The notes: generated by a model from the letters alone, not told the origin. DNA of 64,000 bases from GWB1-37-8 sp964603935 (GCA_964603935.1 CAZRWL010000003.1:1-64000); one strand, 5' to 3'. Counted from the stretch's first letter, positions 24,347 through 33,031 are shown. Made by a program: numbers and translations.

Positions 24347-25807
24347 TTATATCAGACAAAATGCGGGATAAGGCTCAAGCCATTTCCGACCATCTTTTTC
24401 TATAAGATCAAAAGCCTCTTTTGGTCCCCAACTCCCTGCTTTATAAAATCTTGTCGGCGTCCTATTCTTAGACAGTGGGTCAATAAATCTCCATTGCGCT
24501 TCAACTTCTTCTGAGGTGTTGAAAAACGTATGTCTCCCGGCAAATACATCCTGCAACAATTTTTCATAGGCGTCAAACGTTTGTCCTGGGAAATGATGCT
24601 TGTAACAGAATTGCATATAGGTTGGCTCAACTTTCAATTCAAGACCGGGTTTTTTTGTAAATAATTTTACTGCGATACCCTCATTTGGTTGCACTCTAAT
24701 AGTAAGCACATTTTTATATTGCTCCTCACCTTTAAAAACATAAGAAATTTCCGTTAACCACATAGCCATCTGTTTACCAGCCCGGATATAGACAGGAATG
24801 TTTTTGAATCTTACATTGTTAACATATGCCTTCATTGCAAAAAAAGTATCTGTTTTGGAATTTTTAGGAACGGACTCTTCATTGCGATATGCAACAGCAT
24901 CTTTCCCATGAACAACTCCAGCATCATACTGCCCATAAACTATGTCTTTAGGATCTGTTGTCAAACTTTTTATTAATTTTAATCTTTCTCCGATCATAGC
25001 CTCATCGCTATCATCTTTCGGTTGTTCCATAGTTGCAATTGCCAACATTTGTAAAATATGATTTTGCCCAACATCTTTCAAAGCTCCTGTCGCATCATAA
25101 AATTTTCCCCTTTTGAAAATGCTAAAATCCTCCGATGAAGTTATTTGGATATGATCAAGGTTTTTCGCATTTAGCATTGGTTCAAAAATACTATTCTTAA
25201 ACCTAAACACTAAAGCATTCTCAAGAGTTTCTTTACCCAAATAGTGATCTAGTCTGAAAATTTGATCTTCGGAAAAAGCAGAAGTAATGATCTTATCTAG
25301 CTTCCTTGCTGAAACTTCATCCTCACCAATTGGTTTTTCAACAATAACACGTGTCCATCCGCACGGACTTTTATCCAAACCGCTTTTCTTCATATTGGTA
25401 AAAATTGTTTGATATAGCGACTGAGGAACTCCTGCGTAAAAAAGCCTATTCCCGCATGGCAATCCTTCAGCAACAAGCTTATCCAGATATTTTGAAAGTC
25501 CTTTGTAAAAATTGGGGTCAGTATTGTCTCCCTGATAGAAATATATATGTTTTTCCAAGCTCTTAAATATATCGTTGTCTACCGAATGCTTGTGGTGACG
25601 ATTGTCTGAAGTCAGAGAGTGTTCAAAGAAATTATAAAATTCTTCTTGCGTATACTTACGCCCTGTGGCGATAATTGCGTAGTCTTGGGGAAGATGTCCT
25701 TTCTCAGCTATATCATAAAGTGCCGGGTATATTTTTTGATAGGAATTGTCACCGCTTCCTCCAAAAATTATTAGCGCAAAAGGACCTCCTTCTTTTGAAT
25801 AAACCAT
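24347..25807 (-). CDS. zwf: Glucose-6-phosphate 1-dehydrogenase
   Basis: 486 residues, normal length. The N-terminal nucleotide-binding GGSGD is at 16-20, EKPIGED near 157, and the signature RLDHYLGKE with the catalytic His at 185-193. It oxidises glucose 6-phosphate to the lactone, generating NADPH, and pairs with gnd three genes away. An oxidative pentose-phosphate branch is not universal in CPR bacteria. Confidence 0.94.
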   Translation of the reverse strand: MVYSKEGGPFALIIFGGSGDNSYQKIYPALYDIAEKGHLPQDYAIIATGRKYTQEEFYNFFEHSLTSDNRHHKHSVDNDIFKSLEKHIYFYQGDNTDPNFYKGLSKYLDKLVAEGLPCGNRLFYAGVPQSLYQTIFTNMKKSGLDKSPCGWTRVIVEKPIGEDEVSARKLDKIITSAFSEDQIFRLDHYLGKETLENALVFRFKNSIFEPMLNAKNLDHIQITSSEDFSIFKRGKFYDATGALKDVGQNHILQMLAIATMEQPKDDSDEAMIGERLKLIKSLTTDPKDIVYGQYDAGVVHGKDAVAYRNEESVPKNSKTDTFFAMKAYVNNVRFKNIPVYIRAGKQMAMWLTEISYVFKGEEQYKNVLTIRVQPNEGIAVKLFTKKPGLELKVEPTYMQFCYKHHFPGQTFDAYEKLLQDVFAGRHTFFNTSEEVEAQWRFIDPLSKNRTPTRFYKAGSWGPKEAFDLIEKDGRKWLEPYPAFCLI

Positions 25808-25845
25808 AAAATTTATTATACTCTATGAATATACCTTTGCAATCT

Positions 25846-27027
25846 TCATTTGGGGAGCAGCTTACCTATATCCTTGAATGTAATCAAAACCATTAATCCC
25901 AAAAGCAATATCATGCCGATTGTATGTGTTAAAGATTCAAATTTCTGATTTACCTTACGGCCTGTTACAGCTTCTATTAAAATGAAGAATAATCTTCCTC
26001 CGTCAAGAGCCGGAATCGGCAGGACATTGAAGAATGCCAAAGAAATGGACAAAATACCTGCCAAATTAAGAAGCTGCAGAATTTTTTCTTTTAAATTTTG
26101 TATTTCAAGAATTGACCCTGTTAGAGAAGCGATTCCAACGGGGCCGGTTACTCCCTGAGTCAAAGGAGCTGTTGTTTTCTTCTCAAAAGAAACCTTAATT
26201 AATTTTCCCATAACATTGAGATTGTATGCCATCAAATTTATGGGGTGCGTTACGCCCGAAAAGATTTTCTGAACCGGAGTTGAATAATTTAAAACTGCTG
26301 TTGACAAAGAAAAAAGCCCCACTCCCAAAGCTCCTTCATTCTTGGGAATAATTATCCGCGGAGTAACTCTTGTTTTATGAACATCCTGCGTTTGTAAATT
26401 GCTCCAGGCAATTTCAATTTCTTTTCCCTTGTTAAGGCTAACAATATTTATAAAACTTTTTGAGTCCGTTATTTTCTGTCCATTTACAGCTATAACTTTT
26501 GTTAATGGTTTCAGCCCTTGTTTTTCTGCCGGAGAATTTTTGGCAATCGCGGATATTACAACTTCTTGAATATTTGTCTGATTTACCCCAAAGAATTTGT
26601 AATCTGACAAAAGCGGTAAGTCTGTTTTGAATCCTGAAATTCCCAAGAATATGTAAAAAATAACTGCAGCCAAAACCGCATTCATCACAACGCCTGCAAT
26701 AATTACAATAGCTCTCTGCCATGCTGTCTTTGCAAAAAATGCTCTTTTTAAATCCTCCTTTTTGTTTCGAGTTTCGATATTCGATATTCGAATTTTTCCA
26801 CCGCCTGCCTCATCTTCCCCGTAAAGCTTGACAAACCCGCCAATCGGCAGCCAGTTGATGGAGTAAATTGTCTCGCCTCTTTTTATGCTAAAAGCGCGGG
26901 GAGGAAACCCGAACCCAAACTCTTCGACTTTTATTCCGAATTTTTTGGCCACAAAAAAATGCCCGGCTTCATGGATTAAAACCAACAATGAAAGTATTAG
27001 TAGAAAAACAAGAATAGTTATAATCAT
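25846..27027 (-). CDS. rseP: Site-2 intramembrane metalloprotease RseP
   Basis: 393 residues. The zinc motif HEAGH is at 19-23 in the first membrane span, a PDZ domain lies in the middle (NSPAEKQGLKPLTKVIAVNGQ), and the third zinc ligand is in LPIPALDGGRLFF near 340. It cuts transmembrane anti-sigma factors and signal-peptide remnants; the DUF5667 protein could be a client. Residues near 83-92 (RISNIETRN) translate a tandem TTCGATA-type repeat. The gene follows frr, and the gap holds a long inverted repeat. Confidence 0.92.
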   Translation of the reverse strand: MIITILVFLLILSLLVLIHEAGHFFVAKKFGIKVEEFGFGFPPRAFSIKRGETIYSINWLPIGGFVKLYGEDEAGGGKIRISNIETRNKKEDLKRAFFAKTAWQRAIVIIAGVVMNAVLAAVIFYIFLGISGFKTDLPLLSDYKFFGVNQTNIQEVVISAIAKNSPAEKQGLKPLTKVIAVNGQKITDSKSFINIVSLNKGKEIEIAWSNLQTQDVHKTRVTPRIIIPKNEGALGVGLFSLSTAVLNYSTPVQKIFSGVTHPINLMAYNLNVMGKLIKVSFEKKTTAPLTQGVTGPVGIASLTGSILEIQNLKEKILQLLNLAGILSISLAFFNVLPIPALDGGRLFFILIEAVTGRKVNQKFESLTHTIGMILLLGLMVLITFKDIGKLLPK

Positions 27028-27035
27028 AGATTGCT

Positions 27036-27155
27036 TGACGATAGAAAATCGAAGATAGAAAATAGAACTTTGAAGATTGAAGATGGAAAACTAGATCATA
27101 GAATCTATTTTCCAACATCTACCGTCAAAATTCTACCATCTACTTTCTACTATCT
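27036..27155. repeat. Long imperfect inverted repeat between frr and rseP
   Basis: The left arm is purine-rich (GACGATAGAAAATCGAAG) and the right arm is its pyrimidine-rich partner (CTACTATCTACCGTC at its end). Each arm is roughly 55 bases with a short AT-rich centre. In RNA it would form one long imperfect hairpin just upstream of rseP. Confidence 0.55.
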
Positions 27156-27166
27156 ACCGTCTATAT

Positions 27167-27727
27167 TTAGATTTGCAAGAGTTCCTCTTCTTTTCTTCTC
27201 CCCATCTCATCAACAGGACTCATAATTTCATCTGTTATTTTTTGGATTTCCTGATCTGTTCTGTACATCTGCTCTTCGGAAATTTCTTTATCATTATGCT
27301 GTTTTCTGACAATATTTCTTGCGTCCTGCCTGATCTGCCTAATGGCAATCCGGCCATTTTCCAGTTTCTGCTTCATGAGTTTTATCAGTTCAACTCTCCG
27401 TTCCTGGGACAATGGCGGAATAGAAATTCTGATAATATTTCCATCCGATGATGGAGTTAAACCGACATTAGCTTCCATTATTCCCTTCTGAATTTCACCG
27501 GCGATAGACGGATCAAATGGCTGAAGAACCAGGGTTTGAGGATCGGACGCTGAGATGGTTGCAAGTTCTTTGATTCTTAATCTTTGCGCGCCCGCATAAA
27601 CACTAACTACTACATTTTCAACCAAAGACGGCATGGCGCGTCCTGTTCTGACTGTTGCCAAATCCTCCTGCAAAACCATCAAAGCCTTCTGCATTCTTCC
27701 CCGCATTTCCGCCACCACATTATCCAT
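27167..27727 (-). CDS. frr: Ribosome recycling factor
   Basis: 186 residues, typical length. MRGRMQKALMVLQEDLATVRTGRAMPSLVENV is recognisable in parts (ATVRTGRAMPSL near 25-36), followed by ISIPPLSQERR near 105 and a C-terminal helix RTDQEIQKITDEI. It dissociates post-termination ribosomes with EF-G. No pyrH is seen beside it. Confidence 0.94.
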   Translation of the reverse strand: MDNVVAEMRGRMQKALMVLQEDLATVRTGRAMPSLVENVVVSVYAGAQRLRIKELATISASDPQTLVLQPFDPSIAGEIQKGIMEANVGLTPSSDGNIIRISIPPLSQERRVELIKLMKQKLENGRIAIRQIRQDARNIVRKQHNDKEISEEQMYRTDQEIQKITDEIMSPVDEMGRRKEEELLQI

Positions 27728-27821
27728 AAGCTCGTATTAGATTATCAGAAAATGCCTTTTTAATCAATGGTAAAATTAAATAAAACCAAGTTTGAAAATC
27801 TTAATATTCACAACAGAAAAT

Positions 27822-28544
27822 TTAAGAGGAGCCGGGATTTAGAGATTGGGGAGGTGGAAAATTTTGATCTGGCGGTAAAATGTCTGGTTTATCTTTTCCA
27901 AAAAAAGAGTCTAATTGTTTCGTAAAATTTTGAAGTCCTTCCTGTTTTGCCTTTTCCCGAGTTACTTTAAGTTCTTTTGCAAGACTCAACGATTGGCTTA
28001 CTGCCTCTGATATTTGAGGTAAGTCTTGCAGGTTTTTGCTTGAAAGCGCAATTTTGCTATGTATAGGAAGCCAAGTCGATTCAACACGATCAACTCCTCC
28101 CCAACTATGCGTTAATTCTAATGGCTCAGTATTCGGAGAAAATAGTTCTTTATAATTTTCTTTTAAAGCTTCTTTTTCCAAAGCAGAACCACTGGAAGCG
28201 CGCAACTGAATAACCAAAATACTGCCATTTCTTAAAATCACTACGTGTTTTTCTTGATCCTCCCGAACAGGAAGAATATATCCCGCTAAAAAATCTTTGT
28301 TTTGTTGAGTTCTTTCTTCAGGATCTGAAACATCTTTACCTTGAATATTAGCTATTATTTTTTCTGCTCTTGCTATTCTATCTGCTTGAGGATCCTTTTT
28401 GACTATAATTGCTCTTCCGAGCTGTTCGAATTTTAACCTCTCTAACCTTTCCGAAAGACCGGGAGCAGCTCCTTCCATTTGCTCTTCTAAATTTCTGAAA
28501 AACTCTTCGCTACCTTCCGTTGGAATGCCTTTTTCACCATTCAT
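27822..28544 (-). CDS. Hypothetical protein, 240 aa
   Basis: 240 residues, soluble and charged. RAIIVKKDPQADRIARAEKII is near 45 and HVVILRNGSILVIQLRASSG near 100-120, possibly a small beta domain; the tail is Pro-rich (DILPPDQNFPPPQ). No recognised motif or membrane span. One of several single-copy unknowns that sit between housekeeping genes here. Confidence 0.55.
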   Translation of the reverse strand: MNGEKGIPTEGSEEFFRNLEEQMEGAAPGLSERLERLKFEQLGRAIIVKKDPQADRIARAEKIIANIQGKDVSDPEERTQQNKDFLAGYILPVREDQEKHVVILRNGSILVIQLRASSGSALEKEALKENYKELFSPNTEPLELTHSWGGVDRVESTWLPIHSKIALSSKNLQDLPQISEAVSQSLSLAKELKVTREKAKQEGLQNFTKQLDSFFGKDKPDILPPDQNFPPPQSLNPGSS

Positions 28545-28593
28545 ATAAAAATGATACCTAATCTAAGTTTGCATGTCAACAGATCAACAAATC

Positions 28594-28621
28594 CCACCTC
28601 GAAGGTGGATTAGCTTGGCAC
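28594..28621. repeat. REP hairpin, left of RAYT gene
   Basis: Hairpin CCACCTCGAAGGTGG followed by ATTAGCTTGGCAC. Its reverse complement matches the right-hand copy at 29343-29370 in 23 or so of 28 positions, so the two copies face each other across the transposase gene. Confidence 0.75.
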
Positions 28622-28630
28622 CCTTTCTTT

Positions 28631-29314
28631 CTACACCTTGTCTTCCAAGGTTAGGTGCTTGATTTGTTCTAGCCGTCTTGCGTAATCAACCCTGTCCATA
28701 ACAAACTGTCTATATTTTTCTTTTGACGGAAACAAATCTAAAACAATTTCTTTATCTGCAATCTGGGTCTTTTGATTTCCCAAATATTCTGGATAAGACG
28801 ACCATTGATAATTTTCCAACTGTTCCGGCTCCACCAAAAATGATGACGTCGGATTCAAATGTATATATCTTGATACATGCATCAACTGCTCGTCCGATTC
28901 AACCCTAACTCCCTTAAACGCTCCTTGAAACAGGGGGCCAATCCGCTCATGTTTGGTATTAAAATATTTAGTATAGCTATTTGTAAAATTAGCTGCAAAA
29001 ATTGAGACGCCGTTTTTTATCATCTGCTTAACTAAAAAGTGAAAATGGTTAGGCATTAAACAATAAGAGATAATTTTAATTAGCTTCTGATTTTCGCCGT
29101 GAACTTTTTCAATCAGTTTGATTTTTTCAGGCTCGGAAAGAACTAAGAATTTAGATAGCTTAAAGGGTAAATTTGCAAATCTATAAAAATCAAGCGTTTT
29201 CACCCCCCTCTCAAATTCCCTTTTGCTTGTGAATGTAGGTCTTTTTTCAACCCCTCGATTAAAAATGTGGTAAATCTCATCGTTAGCAAAAACGAACTTT
29301 CTATTAGTAGCCAT
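28631..29314 (-). CDS. REP-associated tyrosine transposase (RAYT, Y1/TnpA-REP)
   Basis: 227 residues of the Y1_Tnp/HUH family. The start NDEIYHIFNRGVEKRPTF is typical. The metal-binding HUH motif is NHFHF (His90, His92), and the nucleophile is a Tyr in NSYTKYFN (114 or 117). ISYCLMPNHFHFLV and YIHLNP are hallmark segments. These enzymes nick single-stranded REP hairpins. The gene is bracketed by two copies of a hairpin repeat, as in a REPtron. Length and motifs look intact. Confidence 0.9.
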   Translation of the reverse strand: MATNRKFVFANDEIYHIFNRGVEKRPTFTSKREFERGVKTLDFYRFANLPFKLSKFLVLSEPEKIKLIEKVHGENQKLIKIISYCLMPNHFHFLVKQMIKNGVSIFAANFTNSYTKYFNTKHERIGPLFQGAFKGVRVESDEQLMHVSRYIHLNPTSSFLVEPEQLENYQWSSYPEYLGNQKTQIADKEIVLDLFPSKEKYRQFVMDRVDYARRLEQIKHLTLEDKV

Positions 29315-29342
29315 AACTATACCTTACAGTAAAAAAGAGGAT

Positions 29343-29370
29343 GTGTCAAGCTAGACCACCTCGAAGGTGG
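29343..29370. repeat. REP hairpin, right of RAYT gene
   Basis: GTGTCAAGCTAG followed by the hairpin CCACCTCGAAGGTGG, inverted relative to the copy at 28594. It lies between the tsf stop and the transposase start. Confidence 0.75.
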
Positions 29371-29383
29371 ATGTTGTTTGCGT

Positions 29384-29842
29384 TTACTCCCCGATTGCGA
29401 ATCTTTGAAGTCGTTTTATAACAATATTTTCACCAAGTTTTGCGATTGCTTCTTTTACCAAGCTGTCAATGGTTTTCGAGCTGTCTCTAATGTATTCTTG
29501 CTGCAAAAGCGCTGAAACATCTTTCGGATTCATGGCTGCTGTCTGCATACAAATTTCGTGTACAAGATTTTTAAATACGTCGGTTCTGGCAACGAAATCA
29601 GTCTCGCATAAAACTTCGACCAAAGCCCCAACCCTGCCATTTTGATGGATGTAAGATTCAACCAGCCCTTGCGAGGTTTCACGATCAGATTTTTTCGCAG
29701 CTTTTTCCAGACCTTTTGCTCTTATCCATTCTTTGGCTTTGGCGTAATCTCCTTTCGCTTCTTCCAAAGCCTTCCTGCAATCCGCAATCCCTGCAGACGT
29801 TTCAAGTCTTAATTTCTTTAGCAAAGTCAAATCGACACTCAT
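29384..29842 (-). CDS. tsf: Elongation factor Ts, short form
   Basis: 152 residues. The N-terminal UBA-like domain (LLKKLRLETSAGIADCRKALEEAKGDYAKA) and the TDFVARTDVFKNLVHEI core (about 80-97) that exchanges nucleotide on EF-Tu are present. Most bacterial EF-Ts proteins are far longer; here one of the core subdomains is absent. It lies downstream of rpsB, but a nuclease-like gene has been inserted between them. Confidence 0.92.
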   Translation of the reverse strand: MSVDLTLLKKLRLETSAGIADCRKALEEAKGDYAKAKEWIRAKGLEKAAKKSDRETSQGLVESYIHQNGRVGALVEVLCETDFVARTDVFKNLVHEICMQTAAMNPKDVSALLQQEYIRDSSKTIDSLVKEAIAKLGENIVIKRLQRFAIGE

Positions 29843-29877
29843 AATAATTTATAATTTACTGTCCTTTCTCGCTAAAA

Positions 29878-30291
29878 TCACGAATTCGTTTGCGAACTTC
29901 GCGAATTATTAATAATGCGTTTATATGTTACTCCGTTGCTGCCAAAATAAGCAAGGATTCCAAGCTTCAAACCAGTCGTCTTTAGGTACATTAAAACTTG
30001 CTTAATATCCGACATATTGTTTTTATTACCCTTCTTAAGCTCTAATATAACAGACTCATTGATCAAAAAATCCAAATAATGCTTACCAATTGAATTATTG
30101 TCAATAGTAATTTGAACCAAAACTTCTCTCTTAAATGGAATTTTCCGTTTTGTCAAAAATATTTCAACCGCCTTCTGACAATACTTTTCTTGATAATTAG
30201 ATCCTAAATTCTTAAAAGCATCAAACAAAGCTCCCACAATCTCATAGCTCAACTCTTTATGTAAAATTTTATCACTTTGTTGATTTTTCAC
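29878..30291 (-). CDS. GxxExxY-family (PD-(D/E)XK-like) protein between rpsB and tsf
   Basis: 137 residues. LSYEIVGALFDAFKNLGSNYQEKYCQKAVEIF matches the family start in parts (LGSNYQEKYC is the degenerate GxxExxY), and the central HYLDFLINESVILELKKG supplies the D...ExK of a PD-(D/E)XK nuclease core, followed by QVLMYLKTTGLKLGILAYFG. The role of this family is unknown. Its start overlaps the rpsB 3' end by 20 bp, so it is part of the rpsB-tsf transcript. Confidence 0.82.
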   Translation of the reverse strand: MKNQQSDKILHKELSYEIVGALFDAFKNLGSNYQEKYCQKAVEIFLTKRKIPFKREVLVQITIDNNSIGKHYLDFLINESVILELKKGNKNNMSDIKQVLMYLKTTGLKLGILAYFGSNGVTYKRIINNSRSSQTNS

Positions 30292-31123
30292 CTTTAGATT
30301 TTTTTACGTTTTTCTTTACCTTTGGCTTAATATCTTTAACTTCCGTCTTTTTTGCGTCTTTCGCGAGCCCTTCTTCTTTCGCGACTTTCGCTTCTTGTTC
30401 GCGTTTTTCGCGAGACACATTTTGCTCGAACTGTTTTCTTCCTTCAATCCACGAATCTATTATATAACCAACAACGAGCTTTATGCTGCCGACAGCGTCA
30501 TCATTGGCGGGAATTGGATAATCAACAAGAGCGGGATCCGCATTAGTATCAACCAGAGCGACCGTCGGAACATGAGTAGACAGCGCTTCCCTGACTGCCA
30601 AATCCTCCAAATGAGAATCAATTATAAAAAGAGCATCGGGTTTCCTGGTGATCTTAGCAACCCCGCCGTAAAGATTTTCCAGCTTGTTCTTTTCTTTCTC
30701 CCATCCGCCAATTTCTTTTTTCGTGTATCTTGCTTTTACCTCATCATCCTGCAGATCAGTTATAAAATCATGTAGTTTTCTAAAGTTTTTGGAAACCTCC
30801 TGAAAATTAGTCAGAAGCCCTCCCACCCAACGATTGGTAATGTAGAAAAGATTGACATCGCTAGCGCGTTTTACTTCCTCTTCAACTATTGCCCTTGCCT
30901 GTCTTTTTGTCCCTACGATTACTAAACTGCTTCCTTTGGAGGCCAAAGCCTTTATAAAGGCGGCGGCCTCTTCAAGCCCTTCTTTTGTTTTAGCTAAATC
31001 AATAATGTGGATGTTATCGCGGGCTTCAAAAATAAAATCCCGGGCTTTGGGGTTACTTCGTGTAACTTGGTGGCCGAAATGACACCCTGCTTCCAATAAT
31101 TCTTCTAATGTAATTTCTCTCAT
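30272..31123 (-). CDS. rpsB: Small ribosomal subunit protein uS2
   Basis: 283 residues. LLEAGCHFGHQVTRSNPKA is the uS2 start, IIDLAKTKEGLE and TNRWVGGLLTNF follow, and PDALFIIDSHLEDLAVREA and VDTNADPALVDYPIPANDDA are strongly conserved. A Lys/Glu-rich tail of about 55 residues extends beyond the usual end. An AAGGGG Shine-Dalgarno sequence lies 7 bases before the ATG, in contrast to the leaderless genes. A structured leader precedes it. Confidence 0.95.
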   Translation of the reverse strand: MREITLEELLEAGCHFGHQVTRSNPKARDFIFEARDNIHIIDLAKTKEGLEEAAAFIKALASKGSSLVIVGTKRQARAIVEEEVKRASDVNLFYITNRWVGGLLTNFQEVSKNFRKLHDFITDLQDDEVKARYTKKEIGGWEKEKNKLENLYGGVAKITRKPDALFIIDSHLEDLAVREALSTHVPTVALVDTNADPALVDYPIPANDDAVGSIKLVVGYIIDSWIEGRKQFEQNVSREKREQEAKVAKEEGLAKDAKKTEVKDIKPKVKKNVKKSKGEKSTK

Positions 31124-31200
31124 AATAACCCCTTAAAACCTCCTCTGATTAACCAAGTCTAACTTGGCAGGGATAGAAATCAGAGTGCTAAGATATTCTC
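31124..31200 (-). promoter_or_regulatory. Structured 5' leader of rpsB, possible uS2 autoregulatory RNA
   Basis: On the minus strand the leader can form an outer 8-bp stem (CTCTGATT, plus-strand 31178-31185, with AATCAGAG, 31143-31150) enclosing a CCAAG/CTTGG hairpin (31153-31167). The Shine-Dalgarno follows directly. uS2 leaders that repress their own mRNA are known in several bacterial groups; assignment to that class is inferred. Confidence 0.5.
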
Positions 31201-31229
31201 ATTATAATAAAAATTCTTTGAAAATGCAA
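31201..31229 (-). promoter_or_regulatory. rpsB promoter
   Basis: Minus strand TTGCAT (31229-31224), 17-bp spacer, TATAAT (31206-31201). It predicts an mRNA leader of about 70 bases. Confidence 0.65.
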
Positions 31230-31232
31230 TGT

Positions 31233-31421
31233 TCACTTGGGTTTTGGAGGAATAATAACGTTTGGCTGCGGTTGTCTCCCTAACATACCGCGCATAAATC
31301 TTCTTTCTCCAACAGCCAGCCTACGAGCCCTGCGCTGATTCACGCTAATTCTACCATCAGCCTCAAGCATTATTTGATGCGGGGATATTCTTGTCCCATT
31401 TCCTTTTGTTTCAATGTTCAT
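31233..31421 (-). CDS. Hypothetical small basic protein
   Basis: 62 residues, rich in Arg (RRARRLAVGERRFMRGMLGR), ending in a Pro/Lys tail. No motif recognised. It sits 14 bp after another small basic ORF and upstream of the rpsB promoter. Confidence 0.45.
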   Translation of the reverse strand: MNIETKGNGTRISPHQIMLEADGRISVNQRRARRLAVGERRFMRGMLGRQPQPNVIIPPKPK

Positions 31422-31435
31422 ATCTATATTTTAAG

Positions 31436-31663
31436 CTATGTTTTGCCTAAATTCAAGCCTTTTGACGGACCAAGACGAACAACGTTTTTCATCTTCGGCC
31501 CCAAAGGTCCTCTTTGCAGTCTTTTTTCGCCTTCTCTTTTTTGTTTAGGAGTGGGATGACTGAATCGCCGTCTGCTTTTGGGTTTAGGAGTCTTTTGAAA
31601 AGACTGTACCCCTTCGGTGTCTGCTGTTAATAATCCTTCCCTTACACTTCGTTCTTTTCCCAT
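31436..31663 (-). CDS. Hypothetical small basic protein
   Basis: 75 residues, rich in Lys and Arg (KTPKPKSRRRFSHPTPKQKR), probably disordered. It lies 18 bp after the glyA stop in the same direction, so it could share that transcript. No homologue recognised. Confidence 0.45.
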   Translation of the reverse strand: MGKERSVREGLLTADTEGVQSFQKTPKPKSRRRFSHPTPKQKREGEKRLQRGPLGPKMKNVVRLGPSKGLNLGKT

Positions 31664-31681
31664 AAATTTATCAATAAAATT

Positions 31682-33025
31682 CTAGGGTAAAGGAAATTTT
31701 TGGCAAAGATATTTCACTTCTTTTGCGATTTTCAAAAGTTTTTTATTTTTTATAACATCTACTCTAAATCTTCTCCAAAATTCTTTTCTTTTTTCTTTTA
31801 TGGTGAGCTTGTCGAACCCATTGTCATTTGGCAAAACCTGATTTGAAACTTCGCTGATAACCTCATTTATCCATTTTCCAATTTTGACCATTTCTTTTTC
31901 TTTCATTCCCCGGGTTGTAATTGCCGGAGTGCCAAGACGGATTCCTGAGGGATAAAAAGGAGGCAGCGTGTCTTCTGGGACTGCATTTTTGTTAACCACA
32001 ATTCCCGCGACCTCCAAAGCTAAAGCAGCAACCGCGCCGTTTACTTTCTTATTCGACAAATCGATTAGCAATAAATGGTTGTCCGTTCCCCCGCTTATCA
32101 AATTAAAATCAAAACTTGCAAGCTCATCGGCTAGAACTTTCGCATTCTTAACAATCTGCTGTCCGTATTTTTTAAACGAAGCTTTGCTTGCTTCCAAAAG
32201 AGCAACCGCAATTGCTGCAGTTTGGTTATCATGCGGGCCTCCCTGCAAACCCGGAAATACCGCTTTATCAATTTTATCTCCTAATTCCGGATCTTTTTTG
32301 AGTCCTTTTTGCGTAACCATAAGCATTGCACCCCGAGGACCTCTTAAAGTTTTGTGCGTTGTAGTCATAATAATATGAACATGCGGAGCAGGCGATGGAT
32401 GCGCTCCGGCGATTATCAAACCTGTAATGTGTGAAATGTCCGCCAGCAAATACGCCCCGACTTTGTCCGCGATTTCCCCAAATCTTTTGAAATCAATAAT
32501 TCTGGGATATGCGGTTGCTCCGCAGACAATAATCTTGGGTTTTTCTTTCAAAGCCAGTTTTTCGATTGCGCCATAATCCAAGTAACCGTTTTTGTCTAAT
32601 TCGTAAGAAACAATTGTGAAGTATTTTCCGGAAAAGCTGACCGGTGATCCGTGAGTTAAATGTCCCCCAAAGGCTAAGGATAAGCCCATGATTTTGTCTT
32701 TGGGCTGCAAAAGCGCGAAATAAACTGCGGTATTCGCAGGACTTCCGGAATAAGGCTGAACATTTACATGGGCAACGCCGAACAATTTTTTCGCCCGTTC
32801 CATAGCCAAAATTTCAACCGAATCTATAAATTTATTTCCCTGATAATATCTTTTTTTAGCGTACCCTTCCGAATATTTGTTAGTCAGAACCGAACCCAAA
32901 GCTTCCATTACAGCAGGTGATGCATAATTTTCCGAAGGAATCATTTCCAAAACATCTTCTTGCCTTTTTTCTTCTTGCTTTATGAGATCAAAAATCCACG
33001 GATCGACAACCTTTAAGTTCTTCAC
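31682..33025 (-). CDS. glyA: Serine hydroxymethyltransferase
   Basis: 447 residues from a GTG at 33025; the frame extends to 33094 but that would run into the divergent gene, and a promoter ends 6 bases before the GTG. MIPSENYASPAVMEALGS near residue 28, NVQPYSGSPAN near 88 and TTTHKTLRGPRG with the PLP lysine near 225 are diagnostic. It makes glycine and 5,10-methylene-THF, the one-carbon donor for thyA. Confidence 0.95.
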   Translation of the reverse strand: MKNLKVVDPWIFDLIKQEEKRQEDVLEMIPSENYASPAVMEALGSVLTNKYSEGYAKKRYYQGNKFIDSVEILAMERAKKLFGVAHVNVQPYSGSPANTAVYFALLQPKDKIMGLSLAFGGHLTHGSPVSFSGKYFTIVSYELDKNGYLDYGAIEKLALKEKPKIIVCGATAYPRIIDFKRFGEIADKVGAYLLADISHITGLIIAGAHPSPAPHVHIIMTTTHKTLRGPRGAMLMVTQKGLKKDPELGDKIDKAVFPGLQGGPHDNQTAAIAVALLEASKASFKKYGQQIVKNAKVLADELASFDFNLISGGTDNHLLLIDLSNKKVNGAVAALALEVAGIVVNKNAVPEDTLPPFYPSGIRLGTPAITTRGMKEKEMVKIGKWINEVISEVSNQVLPNDNGFDKLTIKEKRKEFWRRFRVDVIKNKKLLKIAKEVKYLCQKFPLP

Positions 33026-33031
33026 GCAATT

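Noticed and set aside
29878..30291. An extension or frameshifted tail of rpsB
   Set aside because: uS2 is complete with a normal Lys-rich tail, and the overlapping frame encodes a recognisable GxxExxY-family protein.
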